Origin: Syngnathus acus
Taxonomy: Eukaryota; Chordata; Actinopteri; Syngnathiformes; Syngnathidae
Length of the DNA: 64,000 nucleotides
NCBI RefSeq assembly: GCF_901709675.1
Contig: NC_051094.1
Location: forward strand, 9,480,501-9,544,500
Reading direction: 5' to 3'
Of this stretch, positions 46,424 to 61,400 are shown piece by piece; the first letter of the stretch is position 1, and every line of letters starts with the position of its first letter. The position numbers and the translations under genes were made by a program. Under the pieces are notes generated by a model. It did no database searches and was not told the origin of the DNA. It saw nothing but the letters and a program-made list of their open reading frames with translations.

Positions 46424-49400
46424 GTAGGTGAATATTCACAACCACCAATAAAATGACAGGAAGCACCATAGGCCTTGGTGAAGACAATAACCCTACCGAG
46501 AAAACTTACGTTAGCCAATGTATCTCTTTTTAGATCTATGTTCCGATGATGACTTCCCACCAGATGAAGAGAACTAAAGAAGAGGCTGAAGAAACTTCTC
46601 CTGCTGATAAGACCAACGGTGGTAGTGGGACAATCAAGCCAAGTGATCAAGCACCTATTCGTAATGAGTTACTTAACAGCACACAAAAGTTCTTGGGAGT
46701 GATCAACACAACTATTCAACAGCTTAAAGCCCAAGGTTAGTTAATCACATGTAAAAATCACTCGCACATGGCTTGTACATTTTTATTATTATTTTTTTAC
46801 CAGAGGCTTCACTAATTTATCCTCTGGTACATACAATTAATATGGCTAGATATTGTTGAACACAAAATGATTAAATAAACAAAATATTGCAGATGATATT
46901 GGACTGCACATCCCTGAGCTAGATCTGGAGCAAGATGTTCACCAACTCATGATGAATTCAGAGCTGGTAGAGGAGCTGGAGCAGTGCGTGACAGGCTGGC
47001 ATACTCATCTTTCTGATATCCTTGAGGAGCTAGACCTCAAGAAACCAGAGAGTCCTCGTCCGATGGCAGAAATCATTTTTTGGCAGGAACGTTCCTCCAT
47101 CCTGAGTGCTCTGACAGCAAAGCTTAATCACCCAATGGTAAAAAAGATTTTGCTGGTATTGACCAAAGCACAAGTTGATGTGGTTACCACTATGGAGGCT
47201 ACAGTGGCTAAACTCGTAAAATACACTTTGGAAGCAGATGAGAATGTGGGCTTCCTCAAAACACTGGAAAGACATTTCAAGGTGAGCAATGTGTTTGACC
47301 CTCATTTAGTAAAAAAATCATCATTTATGATAATATAGATGGCTGAACCTTTATTGATTACTGTGCAATTGTTTCAACATCTAAAGCAAATGTTTTCTTT
47401 TTTAGAATCTGGCTATGGGAGCAGATTTTAGTGTGCTTCTAGAAACCATCCCACCTCTTTTGAACAGCCTACAAGTTGTGTGGTTAATCTCCTGCCACTA
47501 TAACAGGAACGATCGCATGGTCCCGTTGATGGAGCGCATTGTTTGGCAACTGTCTGAGCGAGTGGCTCAAACCATTGATATCCATCAACTCTTTAAGTAT
47601 GTGGATTCCCAAATACACTTTAATGGAAGTGTTGCCAGTTCCCTGTTGGTCTGATTTTGTGTTTTTAATAGAGATGATAGAGCTGTTGCCAAATCCATGG
47701 TGGATGATGCAAAGGAGGTTCTGGAATTGTGGAAGTCTTCTTACTATGATGTGCGCGCTGAAATTCAAGAAGGAGGCACTGGTAAACGTTGGGAGTTTGA
47801 CAGAAGAAAGCTCTTTGAGAAAACCGATTACATGGCTGCCATCTGCCAGGACTTGTCCAATGTTTTGCACGTCAGTGTTCTTACTCATTCACACATTATA
47901 TCACCTGCTGCATGAGGACTTAAGCCACAAAGTAGCTTGATATTGATGTCGCTATTTGTTTTGTTTTCTGCAGAATTTGGAAGAGTTCTACAACATCTTC
48001 TGCCCAGAGTTAAAAAGTGTGACTTGGGACCCAAAACGTTTTGATGAACTGCAGGGCCAAGTCGACAACCTCATCATTCCTTTTGAGGAAACCGATTTTG
48101 ATCCTTTCAATAGTTGTAAGATTAGCAGCTGGAAAATCATCATGCAAAATTTCAGCAGTTCAGTTTACGTAAGTTCAGGATGCATTTTCACTTGATTCTG
48201 CAGACGATTTAAGGATTCAATGTATTTGTGGGTTTTCTTGACCTTATTTTTGTATTTGATCAGACCATTGAGAGGGAAGTCATTGCCTTCATTGACCAGT
48301 CCTTCAAGACACTGCGCTCCTCAACTGCTGCCTTTGAAATGCTTGTGAAATACAAAGACATTCGCTCTAGACCAGCCATCAATAACCATTTGATGAAAAA
48401 GACAAATGATGTTTTGTCTCAGTACTGCAAAGAGGTTTGTCTGAGATCACCCAGAAGCTTCATTTGAAAAATGGAGTCGTTTATTTTTTCTACAGTAAGT
48501 GAATGCTACTTGTCTTTGTCAGGTGGACAGTATAAATGAAATATTTGAGGAAAAGAGGGATAAGCCACAAATTAATAAGAATGAGCCTCCCACGGCAGGC
48601 AGCGTCAGGTGGACACATTCCCTCTTTCAGCGCATAAAAGGTGGCATGCTTCCTCTCCTGACAATGCCAGATTTATTGGAATCCGAAATGGGCTTATTGG
48701 TAGGTGACTGTCAACACTATATTTGTGCAAAATTTAGCTTAAAGTGGAAGTCAACCCCAAAATGTTCTTTGTAATAATATTCTGATCAATGTTTAGTTTG
48801 TGGATTAAATGTAAATTAAACAAGTATAGTGGACCTGGTTTTATCTGTCTCAGGAGTTGGCCATTTTGCTACTTGCTGTCGACTGATAATGATATCACAG
48901 TTGCCAGGTCTCAGGTCCCGACCAATCACGGCTCACCAATTTTATGAAGCTGCTTAACTCGTATATTAATCACAATATTAATCAGAATGCTGTGTTTAGA
49001 CTAGTGAGGGCGCATACAACATTGTAAAAAAAATGGGGTTGATTTCCTTTTTAGAAAAAGAGATGGAAGTGTGTGACATTTTAAGCATTGCTTTCTCTTT
49101 TGTGAATTTGACAAGGCAAAGAACAAATACTTGGAAATGGCAAAAAAAGTAAGTGAGTATGGAGTTAAGAAGTATAAGGCATGGATGTCTGAAACTGAAC
49201 GCAACTTGCCATTATTATTGAGAAAACCTGTTTTGGTCATAATTTCGAAGGAAACCCAACGCGAGCTGGTATGCTTTGGCTATTTGACACGATTGTATTT
49301 TCGGACAAAACGGCATTCTACTGAATGTCCATGTTTTTTGTTTGTTTTGTGTTTCCAATTTGAAGGCCGTCCCAGCCAAACCTGACATCAAGGGCCAGAG

Positions 49401-52400
49401 GGATCGGCGATACCGTGTTAACTTTCCACCAGAGATCATGACAATAATCGCAGAGACAAAAAACTTAATTTCAATGTCCTTCTCCATGCCTGAGGTCGCT
49501 CGAAACGTGACTCTGCAGGAGTCCAACTTTATAAGGTTGTCAAAATCTGCAATGACATCCCCCAAAAACACAAATCACTTTAACCTCCACATTTTACATT
49601 GGATTTAGGTACACTGAAGAACTGTACAAGCTCGTCAACCGCTACAACTCTACACTTGATAGTCTGAGTGATTCCAAAATCACCATGTTGTCTCATAACA
49701 TAAGAAAGGTCGAAACGGTGTTATTTCCGGGATGCAAAAGGCTAAACTGGAATTCCTTAGGTATGGTGGCAAAATGTTGTTAGAATTTCATCTATTTGGA
49801 TTCTAGATGGGATGAGACTACTTTTTCCTCTTTACGTTTAGCAATTGCAGATTTCATCAACAATGGGAACCCGGAGTTCTCAAAGTTTGAGTCAGTTGTC
49901 AATCAAATACTGAACAATGAGCTCGATATCGAAACCAAGCTGAAATCCATTACGATGGCAGAGATCCTCAAATGTCCATCACCAGACAAGACAGAGCTTT
50001 TACCAAGTATGTTAAATCAAAACAAATCAAATGTTATCCATCATGTGAATTTCATACACTTTCTGTTTTCCAGGTGTCAGAGAGTTTTATGAATGTATGG
50101 ATCGAGAACGGATCAAGACAACAAATTTGATGAGAAGCAAATATGCTGACATTGGACCTGTCATCTCGAAAGTGGAACACTTGATCTTGGAAACAAACAC
50201 CGGCAAGTGCAGCAGCATGGCAAATTATTATGCACACTGGGAACGCAAGGTGCACGAGGCTCTCATTACCATGATGCTGAGGTAATTTGCCGTAAATTGA
50301 AACAATTAGCAGTTATTGAGCAGGTTACGTTTTAGTTTCAATCATTATCTTGGAACAAGATATGCCAAGTGCCTGCTTCTTTCAACAAATATTCTGTTGA
50401 TTGTCATGTTTAGGAACATCAAGGCTTTCAATTCTGTTCTGACGGGGAACGTCCCTCTGTTCCGTGTTGATGCCATCCTTTCTCCACCCAGAATTTTGTT
50501 GCAGCCCAAGACAAATGAGATCTCCCGCACACTTATACAGTGTATCAAAGAATGTGTCGAGAGCACCAAAGTAGGAATATTCTTTCCTCATCTGTGAGCG
50601 TGCTTAAGATATAAAAATAAATAAATTCGTAATGTGATCCATCCCCATGTTTGTGTTCCAGGAATTTGTGCGTTGGATGAATGGAACATGCATGGAGTGC
50701 CCACCACAACACATAGAGGGTGATGACTTTGTGACTTTTAGCTTCTTTGAGGAAGTGTGTTATCACCCTCAAATCAACGAAAGCGCCTTAGGTGTATCCC
50801 AGAATATTCAGCAATTAATGCTTTCTGTAGATCAGTACCTTATTCACTGGAAACAGTACCAACCCCTGTGGGAAAAGGACAACGCCACAGTCTGTGAAAA
50901 ATTTGCTGATAAAAACCCGACATGTGCTATGTATGATCAGAGGCTGCAGTTCTATGCTCAAATAAATCAAAAGGTGGTACAGGAGGCTCTTTTTAAGAAT
51001 ATAAACATCATTCAACTAAACCTGGAGCCACTTGCCCGCACTGTTCAAGAGACTGCAGAGTCCTGGATCAGTTCACTGGGGAGTTTGCTCAACAAATCAG
51101 CTAAAGAAGAACTTTTCAACTTGAAAGAAGAATTCATGGTAATGTGTGTAATCTTAACCGACTTACCTTCTACGAAGTTCATATCTTACATTTTGTGTTC
51201 ACCAGCAACTCTCAGAGAAGCTTAAAGAGAGTCCTGATACTTTTGAGAGCTTGAAGAATGTCCTTGGGACGATCTCAGACATTAAAGACATGTCTTTAAA
51301 TGTGAAACTGAGCATCACGGATATCGAGGAAAGATACAGAACACTAGCTATGTACAAAGTGAAGGTAATGTCCTTCAGGGTATTGAAAATCTTACATTTT
51401 TTTAAATGTTGCATATCCTGAGTTTGATTTCTACGTGTAGGTTGCAGAAGAGGAAAAGGAGCTCATGGAAAACATTAACCAGATATGGAGGGACCTGTTT
51501 ACAGAATCCAAACGAGTGGATCGGAGTTTAACAAATGTCAAGGTGTCATTTAAAGAGGTAAGTCCCCCACGGCAATCACATGTTTTTCATCTCAACCACT
51601 ACCAAAACGTCCATCTGTTGTGTTACTCTGCTCCACACACAGACTACCAAGGGGATGACTGAAGAGTTTCAGAAGAATTTGTCCATCTTTTTTGCAAGCT
51701 TTAACACGGATGGTCCTGGTGCTGTTGGCGAGGATTTAGATCAAGGTATTTAAAAATATGTCTGGAACTTAGCCAGGTTATGCAGTATTTTGTGTATTCT
51801 TTGCATTGGTCACTTTTTGTCCATACAGGCCTATCAAAAATGGAATACTATGAAACTGAGCTTGCCAAGGCTGTGGAGAGAAGGCAGGAGCTAGCTAATG
51901 CTGAGAAGCTCTTGGACCTTCCCATCACTGTGTACCCAGAGATTATCAGCATACAAAAAGACATGAATGGCTTCAGGCTGATTTACGACATCTTCCAGGA
52001 GCAAAAGGTTCATTTTAATGGCTTTCTTAAAACAAAACTTTGATAGCACTCAAAATTCAGCCACACCTCTGTTGACCCTGATTTTCTTTCACAGGCGGCA
52101 AAGAACAAATGGTCTCAGACATTATGGGCGGATTTAGATATCCAGCTGCTTCAGGAGGGTGCTGAAGGATTTCTCAAAGATATGAGAAAGTTACCCAAGG
52201 ATGTGCGGTCGCTACCTGTGGCCTACTTCCTCGAGGGCAGGATGAAGGAATTCAGAGATTCGCTTCCTCTGCTGTTGGATCTTAAGAATGAAGCCCTCAG
52301 AGAAAGGTGGGTATGCAAGTGGCCCCTTTTGACCCCTCAACTGATGAACAAGAAGTGCCAAGAAATGGGATACTGAGAAAAAAAAGAACCAAAATCGAAA

Positions 52401-55400
52401 CGGAACATGACATGACATTAAATGCAGAGGGAATTTGAAAACATTGAATTTTGAAAATTGAAATATTTCCTCCAATAGACACTGGAAGGAACTGATGGAT
52501 CGAACCGGCACAAGCTTTGAGATGAACCCTACCACCTTCACGCTAGAAAACATGTTTGCAATGGAGCTTCATAAATATGCCGCTGTCATAGGTGACATTG
52601 TTGGTTCAGCTTCCAAAGAGCTTGGTATTGAAAAGGTAAGCCCTTCTCGCTATAGGGGACGGAAATTGTAGTAAGACTTAAAATGGATGATGAATATTAT
52701 TTGTGTTGCAGGGTGTGAGGGAGGTGGTAGAAACTTGGGGAACCATGCTATTCACTATACAGTCCTACAGTAAAGGTACCCAACAGAGTGCTGTGTTGGG
52801 TCCAGTGGAAGAGATTATGTTGATCGTGGACAACGATGCCATGAATTTGCAGAGCATGGCCGGGAGTCGATTTGTTGGACCTTTCTTAAGCACCATACAA
52901 CAATGGGAGAAGGACCTGTCCCTTATCAGTGAGACCATAGAGGTCAGACACTCAATCGTCAAATGTTTTTTTTAGATGAATTTCAAAGGTTAATCACAAA
53001 TATTTGGCACAGGTTTGGTTGCAAGTACAACGGAAATGGATGTACTTGGAGAGCATATTCATTGGTGGAGATATTTCTTCACAGTTACCAGAGGAAGCCA
53101 AAAAATTTAATCTCATTAACAAAACGTTTAAAGAAGTGAGTATTGTGTTGCCCAAATATCGACAAAATGACTGAAGTGGAAATAATGTACAATTCATTTT
53201 TTGTGTCTAGATAATGGATGATGCACAGACCAACCCAAACATTAAGCGTTGCTGCGTGATTCCTAACCGGCTAATGGATCTACAGACCCTCAGTGAGAAC
53301 CTGGAGAGGTGTCAGAAGAGTCTCAACGACTACTTAGATTCTAAACGGGACGCATTCCCTCGCTTCTTCTTCATCTCTGACGATGAACTGCTCAGCATTT
53401 TGGGGAGTAGTCACCATGAATGTGTGCAGGAACATATGATCAAGGTAACAGTGGACAGATATTGGCCTTCAAAGTAGCCGGTACAGAATGTAAAATGTTC
53501 CGACCTTTCCTCTCCCTTCTTCCGCAAGATGTACGATAACATCGCATCTCTCCGGTTTGACTCGGAAAGCAATGGGGAAATATCAGCGGGAGCTATGGTG
53601 TCCGCCGAGGGTGAGGTGATGGACTTTCAAAAGGCCGTCCCAGTCAAAGGAAGGGTGGAGGAGTGGATGACAGGAGTTCTGTCCGAGATGAGAAGAACGA
53701 ATCGACTCGTCACTAAGGAAGCAATCTTCCGCTACTGTGAGGACAGAGGCAGGTGTGTGTCAGCGTGTTTATAACCCCGACTGCGAGTAAAACCTTTCCC
53801 ACCCACCACGAGTCTGCTTGTCCCTCAGGGTGGACTGGATGTTGCTGTTCCAGGGCATGGTGGTGCTGGCTACAAATCAAGTGTGGTGGACGTGGGAGGT
53901 GGAGGATGTTTTTAACAAGTTGAAAAAGGGAGACAAATACGCTCTAAAGAACTATGCGACAAAGATGCACCAGCAGATTGATGAGCTGGTGACATGTTCC
54001 ACACAGCCTTTGAAGAAAAATGACAGAAAGAAGATCAACACCGTCCTTATTATCGATGTCCACGCAAGAGACATTGTAGACAGCTTTGTCTTGAACAGGT
54101 ACAGCTCATTTTGGGCTAACAACGATCATCCACTTGCGTGTAAAGACCAACTTGAGTGTCGTGGTCTTCTCTGCAGTATTACAAATGCTAAGGAGTTTGA
54201 GTGGGAAAGCCAATTGAGATTCTACTGGGTCCAGGAAGAGGACAATCTTCTCGTGCGTCAGTGCAGTGCGACTTTCAGCTACGGCTACGAATACATGGGG
54301 TTGAACGGTCGGTTGGTTATAACTCCTCTGACAGACCGGATCTACCTCACCATCACACAGGTTTGGGAAGACTTAACACACGTTAAAACACACAGTTGTT
54401 GACTTGTTGACATTTGTGTGAAGGCTCTCTCCATGTTCCTGGGTGGAGCTCCTGCCGGACCAGCTGGCACCGGAAAGACAGAGTCCACCAAAGATCTTGC
54501 CAAAGCTCTGGGCCTGCTCTGTGTGGTTACCAACTGTGGTGAAGGCATGGACTACATGGTAGCCAATCAGAAGCAGCGACTGCATTGCCTTCACAGATCA
54601 CTTTGACATTTGTGTGTGAACCATTCCCTTCCTTGTGCAGGCTGTGGGGAAGATCCTCTCCGGCCTGGCCCAATGTGGAGCTTGGGGCTGCTTTGATGAA
54701 TTCAACCGTATCGATGCCTCGGTCCTTTCAGTTATCTCTTCCCAAATCCAAACCATCCGCAATGCTCTCATTTTGCATCTTAAAATATTCAATGTAAGTC
54801 TTTGAAATGCTATATATTGTTGCGTCGTTCAACCGTAGCTAACTGCCACCATATCCTTTTGGAAATCAGTTTGAAGGTCACGAGATTACCCTGGATAGTC
54901 GAATCGGGATCTTCATCACCATGAACCCAGGCTATGCGGGGCGCACGGAGCTGCCTGAATCAGTCAAAGCGCTCTTCAGGCCTGTGGTGGTGATCGTGCC
55001 CGACTTGCAACAGATTTGTGAGATCATGCTGTTTTCTGAGGGATTCCTGATGGCCAAGGCGAGCATTTGAGCCACAATTGATATTTGCATTCAGACAACA
55101 CTCCAAAATGTTGACAAACACATTTTCTCTCCACTGTGGTTTGATCCAGGTCCTTGCAAAGAAGATGACGGTGCTGTACAAGTTGGCTCGTGAGCAGCTG
55201 TCTAAGCAATCTCATTATGACTTTGGCCTGCGAGCTTTGAAATCTGTCCTTGTCATGGCCGGAGAACTGAAGAGAGACTCTCCAGACATCACTGAGGTAC
55301 AATCATCATCATATTATGACACATTTGATTCCTGCATGGCAACTACCTCCAGAGGATTTCATTTAATGCTGTTTTCCTTGAAGCCATTGTTTTGTTTCGT

Positions 55401-58400
55401 TTTTTCACATTTTATGCGGTGACACCTTTTTGAAGAGGTTCCCTCCTTTCTCTGCAGGATGTGGTCTTGATGCGAGCCCTGAGGGATATGAATCTTCCAA
55501 AGTTTATATTTGAGGATGTGCCTCTGTTCCTTGGGCTGATCGCAGACCTGTTTCCAGGGCTGGAATGCCCTCGTGTTCGCTATCCCAACTTCAATGATGC
55601 TGTGGAAGGAAACCTGGAAGACAACAAATATGTCATGCTACCTATCCAGGTTCGTAGTGTCTAATTATTTAAATCGCGGGTTTCCACTGTGTGCAACAAT
55701 TAATTCCGGTTTAAGTCTTGGGAAACCCTTCATGGTGTCTGTGCTTTCAGGTGGATAAAGTGGTGCAAATGTACGAAACAATGATGACACGACACACAAC
55801 TATGATAGTGGGCCCAACAGGGGGAGGCAAATCGGTTGTAATCAGCACATTATGTCAAGCTCAAACCAAGTCAGTGTTATTTCAGACAAACTCATTTTAA
55901 ACTGCTGTCATGTATTGTGCTGCCTATGTGACGTTGTCCTCTGATCTCATCACCAGATTGGGATTTCACACCAAATTATACCCTCTGAACCCCAAAGCTG
56001 TGAGTGTCATTGAACTTTATGGTATTCTGGATCCAGACACTCGGGACTGGACGGATGGGGTCTTATCCAACATCTTCCGTGAGATCAACAAGCCTACCGA
56101 CAAACAAGAGAGGCGGTAAGGCCAACGCTAACTCTCTTCCTCTCTAAGTGTTGAAATAAATTCAATTGCAATTGATCACACGATTACTCACAGGTATATT
56201 CTGTTTGATGGGGATGTGGATGCTCTTTGGGTTGAGAACATGAATTCAGTGATGGACGACAACAAGCTTCTCACTCTGGCTAACGGAGAACGAATTCGTT
56301 TACAAGGTCACTGTGCCATGCTGTTTGAGGTTTGTATGTCATTTACTGCAGTCACGCATGTATGATCTACATACGTGTGAATAACGTACATTGATTCCAG
56401 GTTGGAGATCTGCAGTATGCTTCCCCTGCTACCGTCTCACGCTGTGGAATGGTTTATGTGGACCCCAAAAATCTGCGCTACACCCCATATTGGCAGAAGT
56501 GGTTGACAGACAGACCCATCAACGTAGACCACCCTCATTTTATTGGAAATGTATCATTCACACTTGAGTCATTTCTTTACCTTTAGTGTGTGTGTGTGTG
56601 TTTTAGCAACAAGAAGATCTTGATAATCTTTTTGAAAAGTACGTCCACATCTCGATTGACATGATTGTGGAAGGTATCGTGGATGGGAAACAAGGACAGA
56701 AACTGAAGACTGTTGTCCCGCAGACTGACCTAAATATGGTTTGTGTGACCTGTGTTGCCTGATTTTTGCAAGAAAGGTGGCATCATTTGTGATCCAGTCA
56801 GGTGACGGCGATTCATATTGTGTCGCTGATCTGTTCAGGTATCGCAGCTGTGCATGATGCTTGATGCCCTACTTGAAACGGAGAACTTGAGTCCTGACGT
56901 GTTAGAGTCCTACTACCTGGAAGCTCTGTACTGCTCTCTTGGGGCAACATTGGTGGATGACGGAAGAGAGACATTTGATTACTTAATCAAAAGGACTGCT
57001 TGCTTAACTACTGTGAGTGATGAAAAAACATTGGCTGGACCTGGTGAGATCCCAGGTAAAAGACACATTTCAACAGGACGATTCATATTTATTTATAATA
57101 TATCAACTTTTATTAAGAATAAGAGCTTCTTAACGTATTACCCTTCCATACTGTATATTCAATTTGAAATATAATGAAAGCATAATTGTGCTTGTCAATA
57201 GTTATTATATGACTCGTTTCCAGTATGTTCTAATACATGTCACTCCTACAGGGCAGCATCCAACACTATATGATTTCCACTTTGATGGCACAAAGTGGGT
57301 TCCCTGGACTTCCCTGGTCACCAAATACGTCCACGACCCTGAAATGAAATTTGCTGATATTTTGGGTAAGGTTTCACTGCGAGCTAATTGTAAAGGATAA
57401 GCCAGTATGGCAATTACAATTTTATATAGACTTTTACTCATTTTTTCATAAAATGTGACCACCACAGTTCTTTTCCTTCTCACTCTCATTTCATTCAAGT
57501 TTTTGAAGTCAATCAATCTGCATTTGTTTTCTCTAGCTGTTTAGCACTGGTTACTGGAACCAGTACTCCCAAGACAAGATTTTATGGATAATATATTCTA
57601 GAAATCCTTGCAATGAAAACAAAAATCTAAACGTATTGCTTTTTTAAAAAATTGGCATGTTGACAAAGTTTGTTTCTCTTTGACTCTCTGAAATTCCACC
57701 TTTGCTTCAGTCCCAACTGTGGATACCACAAGAACCAGCTGGATATTGGAACAGATGGTGAAAATAAAGAAGTCTGTGCTTTTGGTTGGAGACTCTGGAA
57801 CTTCTAAAACTGCGACCATTAGTAACTTTCTGAAACACCCAAGTGGAGATTCAAATGTGAGTTAAATATTTCACCAGATTTGACTTCACTCACTGCTGCC
57901 TTTGTATTATTAATGTTTTTGTTTGTCACCAGATTACTTTGACCATCAACCTTTCATCCAGGACAACATCAATGGACCTCCAGAGGAACCTGGAGGCCAA
58001 TGTAGAAAAAAGAACCAAAGAGATATACGGTCCTCCAATGGGCAAGAGATTGTTGGTCTATATAGATGACATGAATATGCCAAAGGTATCTACTTGGTAT
58101 GATCTACTTTAACCTGACGGTTTGAAGTGAATGTCTATTATTGAGCCATCTTCTTTCTTCCTCTTCAGGTGGATAGCTATGGCACACAGCAGCCAATTGC
58201 ACTGCTGAAGCTCTTATTGGACAGAGGAGGCATCTATGATCGAGGGAAGGAGCTCACCTACAAAACCCTCAAGGACCTCGGCTTCGTCGCAGCCATGGGG
58301 ATTGCGGGAGGTGGGAGGAACGAGGTGGACACTCGCTTTGTTTCACTCTTCAGCGTCTTCAGCATCCCTTTCCCTGCCATGGAGTCTCTTCACCTGATCT

Positions 58401-61400
58401 ATGCCTCCATTATTAAAGGCCACACCAAAGTGAGTCGCAGCAGGTCTAATGCACCTCATTCATGCCATGTCTCATTAATTTGATTGGATATTTCAGAACT
58501 TTGAGGATGCAGTACAGAAGATTTGTGATAAAATCACCGTCTGCACCCTGGAACTGTACAATGGCCTCGTGAAAGACCTTCCACCGACTCCAGCAAAGTT
58601 TCACTACATCTTTAATCTGCGGGATTTATCGAGGGTGTACAATGGACTAACAGTTACTGAGCCTGAAAGGTATGACAAGCAAATAAATCGTTTTAATAGG
58701 TCTTGCATTGTTGTGTGTTGTAAATTGTCTAGTAATGTGTATACTTGTGTTTGCTTTGCCTGTCATTCCACTCTAACAGATTTTCAACAGTCAATATGTT
58801 TGTACGGGTTTGGCGAAATGAGTGTCTGAGGATTTTCCACGATAGGCTCATTGATGAAAAAGATAAAAACATGGTAAATTTGAAAGAGAATCGTTCATTT
58901 TATCCACTGTAAAAATTTAAAATACAGCATATGTATGAACAAATTGATCTAAATTGAAAAAGTAAATTTATATCATTTTTCCTTTTTCCAACAGGTTCAG
59001 GACCTTATCAAGAACTTAGTAGAGGAGCATTTCAAGGCAGTCATGGAGGATGTAATGAGAGACCCAATTCTGTTTGGAGACTACAAGACCGCCTTGAGTG
59101 AGACAGAACCAAGACTATATGAGGAGATAAACGACTATGAGATTTCTAAAAATCTATTTCAGGTTACGTATGATGATGGCATCATTAGGAAACTGTCTAA
59201 AATTGAAAAGACAACCATTTTTGTATTCTGCAGGAGATTCTAGAGGAATACAATGATAGAATCTCGAGGATGAATCTGGTATTGTTTGATGACGCCCTGG
59301 ATCATCTGACTCGGGTGCATCGCATCATCCGTATCGATCGAGGTCATGCTCTGCTAGTGGGTGTGGGAGGCTCGGGCAAGCAGTCCATCACCAAGCTTGC
59401 CGCCTTCGCTGCTGAATGCGAGGTTGTAAAAATATTTGACTTGTTTCAAGTAAAACTTGTCGTGATGCGAGGGGATTTGAATGATGTGATCAATTTGGAT
59501 TCCCCAGGTGTTCGAGATCACGCTCAGCAGAGGCTATTGCGAGTCAACGTTTCGTGATGACTTGAAAATATTGTATCTTAAACTTGGCATTGAAAATAAG
59601 AAGACCGTGTTTCTCTTCACTGATGGTCATGTTGCTGAGGAAGGTTTTTTGGAGCTCATTAACAACATGCTTACGTCAGGTTGGACATACTGTAACTCTT
59701 CATGTTTTATATTTAACGATTTAGTATTTGATAATATAAGCTTTCTTCTGGTAGGTATTGTTCCTGCGTTGTTTCCCGATGATGAGAAAGAAGCGGTTCT
59801 CAACCAGCTTCGCGAAGAAGCCCTCATGAATGGATCTGGTCCTTCTAAAGACAGTGTGTGGCAGTATTTTGTTAATAAAAGTGCCAGCAACCTACACATT
59901 GTTTTAGGCATGTCCCCTGTGGGAGATACCCTGAGAACACGCTGCAGAAACTTTCCAGGTAAAATGAGGGCAAGAAAAGAGAATATATAGTATTATTTTA
60001 CAAGTCACCTTCTCTTATTCTTTTACAGGTCTGATGAACAACACTGTGATAGATTGGTTCTTTCCATGGCCTACGCAAGCTCTACTTGCTGTCTCTGAGT
60101 CTTTCCTCGGTTAGTATCGCACACATATAAACAAGAATAAATCGACTAAAATAGAATTAAGATATAGAATGGATGGATATAGAATATGCATTAGTCTTAC
60201 TATTAATGAGACTATGAGCCTGACTGTCAGACTAGGATTGTTCCAAAGTCCATAACAGTAGATGGCGGGGTTGCTGACAAATTGTTCAGCTGTCAGTTCA
60301 ACATGATTTTAATAGCGTTGTTGTGCTTTTGTCATTTGTACAGGTGAAAGTGAAATGATTCCTAAGGAACACGCTCCGGCTGTTATCGAGCATGTCTGCA
60401 TGGTCCATACATCTGTTGGCGACTACAGCATTCTGTTCCTGCAAAAACTTCGACGTTCTAACTATGTCACCCCGAAGAACTACTTGGACTTCATAAGCAC
60501 ATATGCTAGCCTGCTGAAGGAAAAGGATCAGTATATTCTTGGTATGAGGATGGGAAATAATAGAATGGTTCAATTTGCAGTGGGAATGTGACAATCATTG
60601 ATGTGTTCCAGCGCAGTGCAAACGTCTCGAAGGAGGCTTGGATAAGCTGAAGGAAGCCAGCGTGCAACTGGATGAGCTGAACATCAAACTGGCAGTGCAG
60701 AAGGTGGTTCTCGCGGAAAAGTCCACAGCCTGTGAGACCATGCTGATAGAGATTGCCTCCAACACCACTGTGGGTCAGTGAAAACCTGCAAAGTTTCAAT
60801 GATATTGTCCTGGCTGAAAAAAAACATAACGTACTGCTAGCGTACCGCTGGTAAATACAAACTTTCCCTTTTAGCCGAGGAGAAAAAGACACTGGGCGAA
60901 GAAAAAGCCACAGAGATTGAAGAGCAAAATAAAGTGATTGCTGTCGAAAAGGCAGAAGCAGAAACATCCCTGGTTGAAGCTCTGCCGGCATTAGAAGCCG
61001 CTCGCATTGCCTTGCAAGACCTTGATAAATCTGACGTCACTGAGATCAGGTAAAGTCTGGCAGGATGACTTGTCCAACGAAATTGGTCTACTGTACATTC
61101 ATTTTATTGGATGAAGTTGATTGGCGTGTCCATCTTGCCATTCTCTCGTTCCTTCGTTTAGATCCTTTGCAAAGCCGCCCAAGCAGGTCCAGGTGGTGTG
61201 TGAGTGCATCCTGGTGCTGTGTAAGAAAAAGGAAATTAGCTGGCAAGCCGCCAAGGCGATGATGTCAGATCCTGCCTTTCTGCGTTCACTGATGGAGATG
61301 GACTGTGATGCAATCGGTCCCAACCAGGTCAAGACTGTCAAAGGTAGGTCAACTTCCTGATCAATTAGGAGGCAATAATCAATGAAATTCATCATGGTCA

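Larger units (their letters stand above)
53304..57059 (+). repeat. Near-identical inverted tract T1, arm in DNAH10 copy B
   Basis: This is the partner of A 20043-23786. It spans exons 24 (part) to 38 of copy B and their introns. Coordinates sum to 77090-77102 across the tract, so very few bases were inserted or deleted. Outside the tract, exons differ at many sites and introns no longer align by eye. Confidence 0.9.

Noticed and set aside
53818-54402. 194-codon uninterrupted frame as a separate gene
   Set aside because: It is copy B exons 26 and 27 with the open 78-nt intron between them; conserved splice sites separate them.
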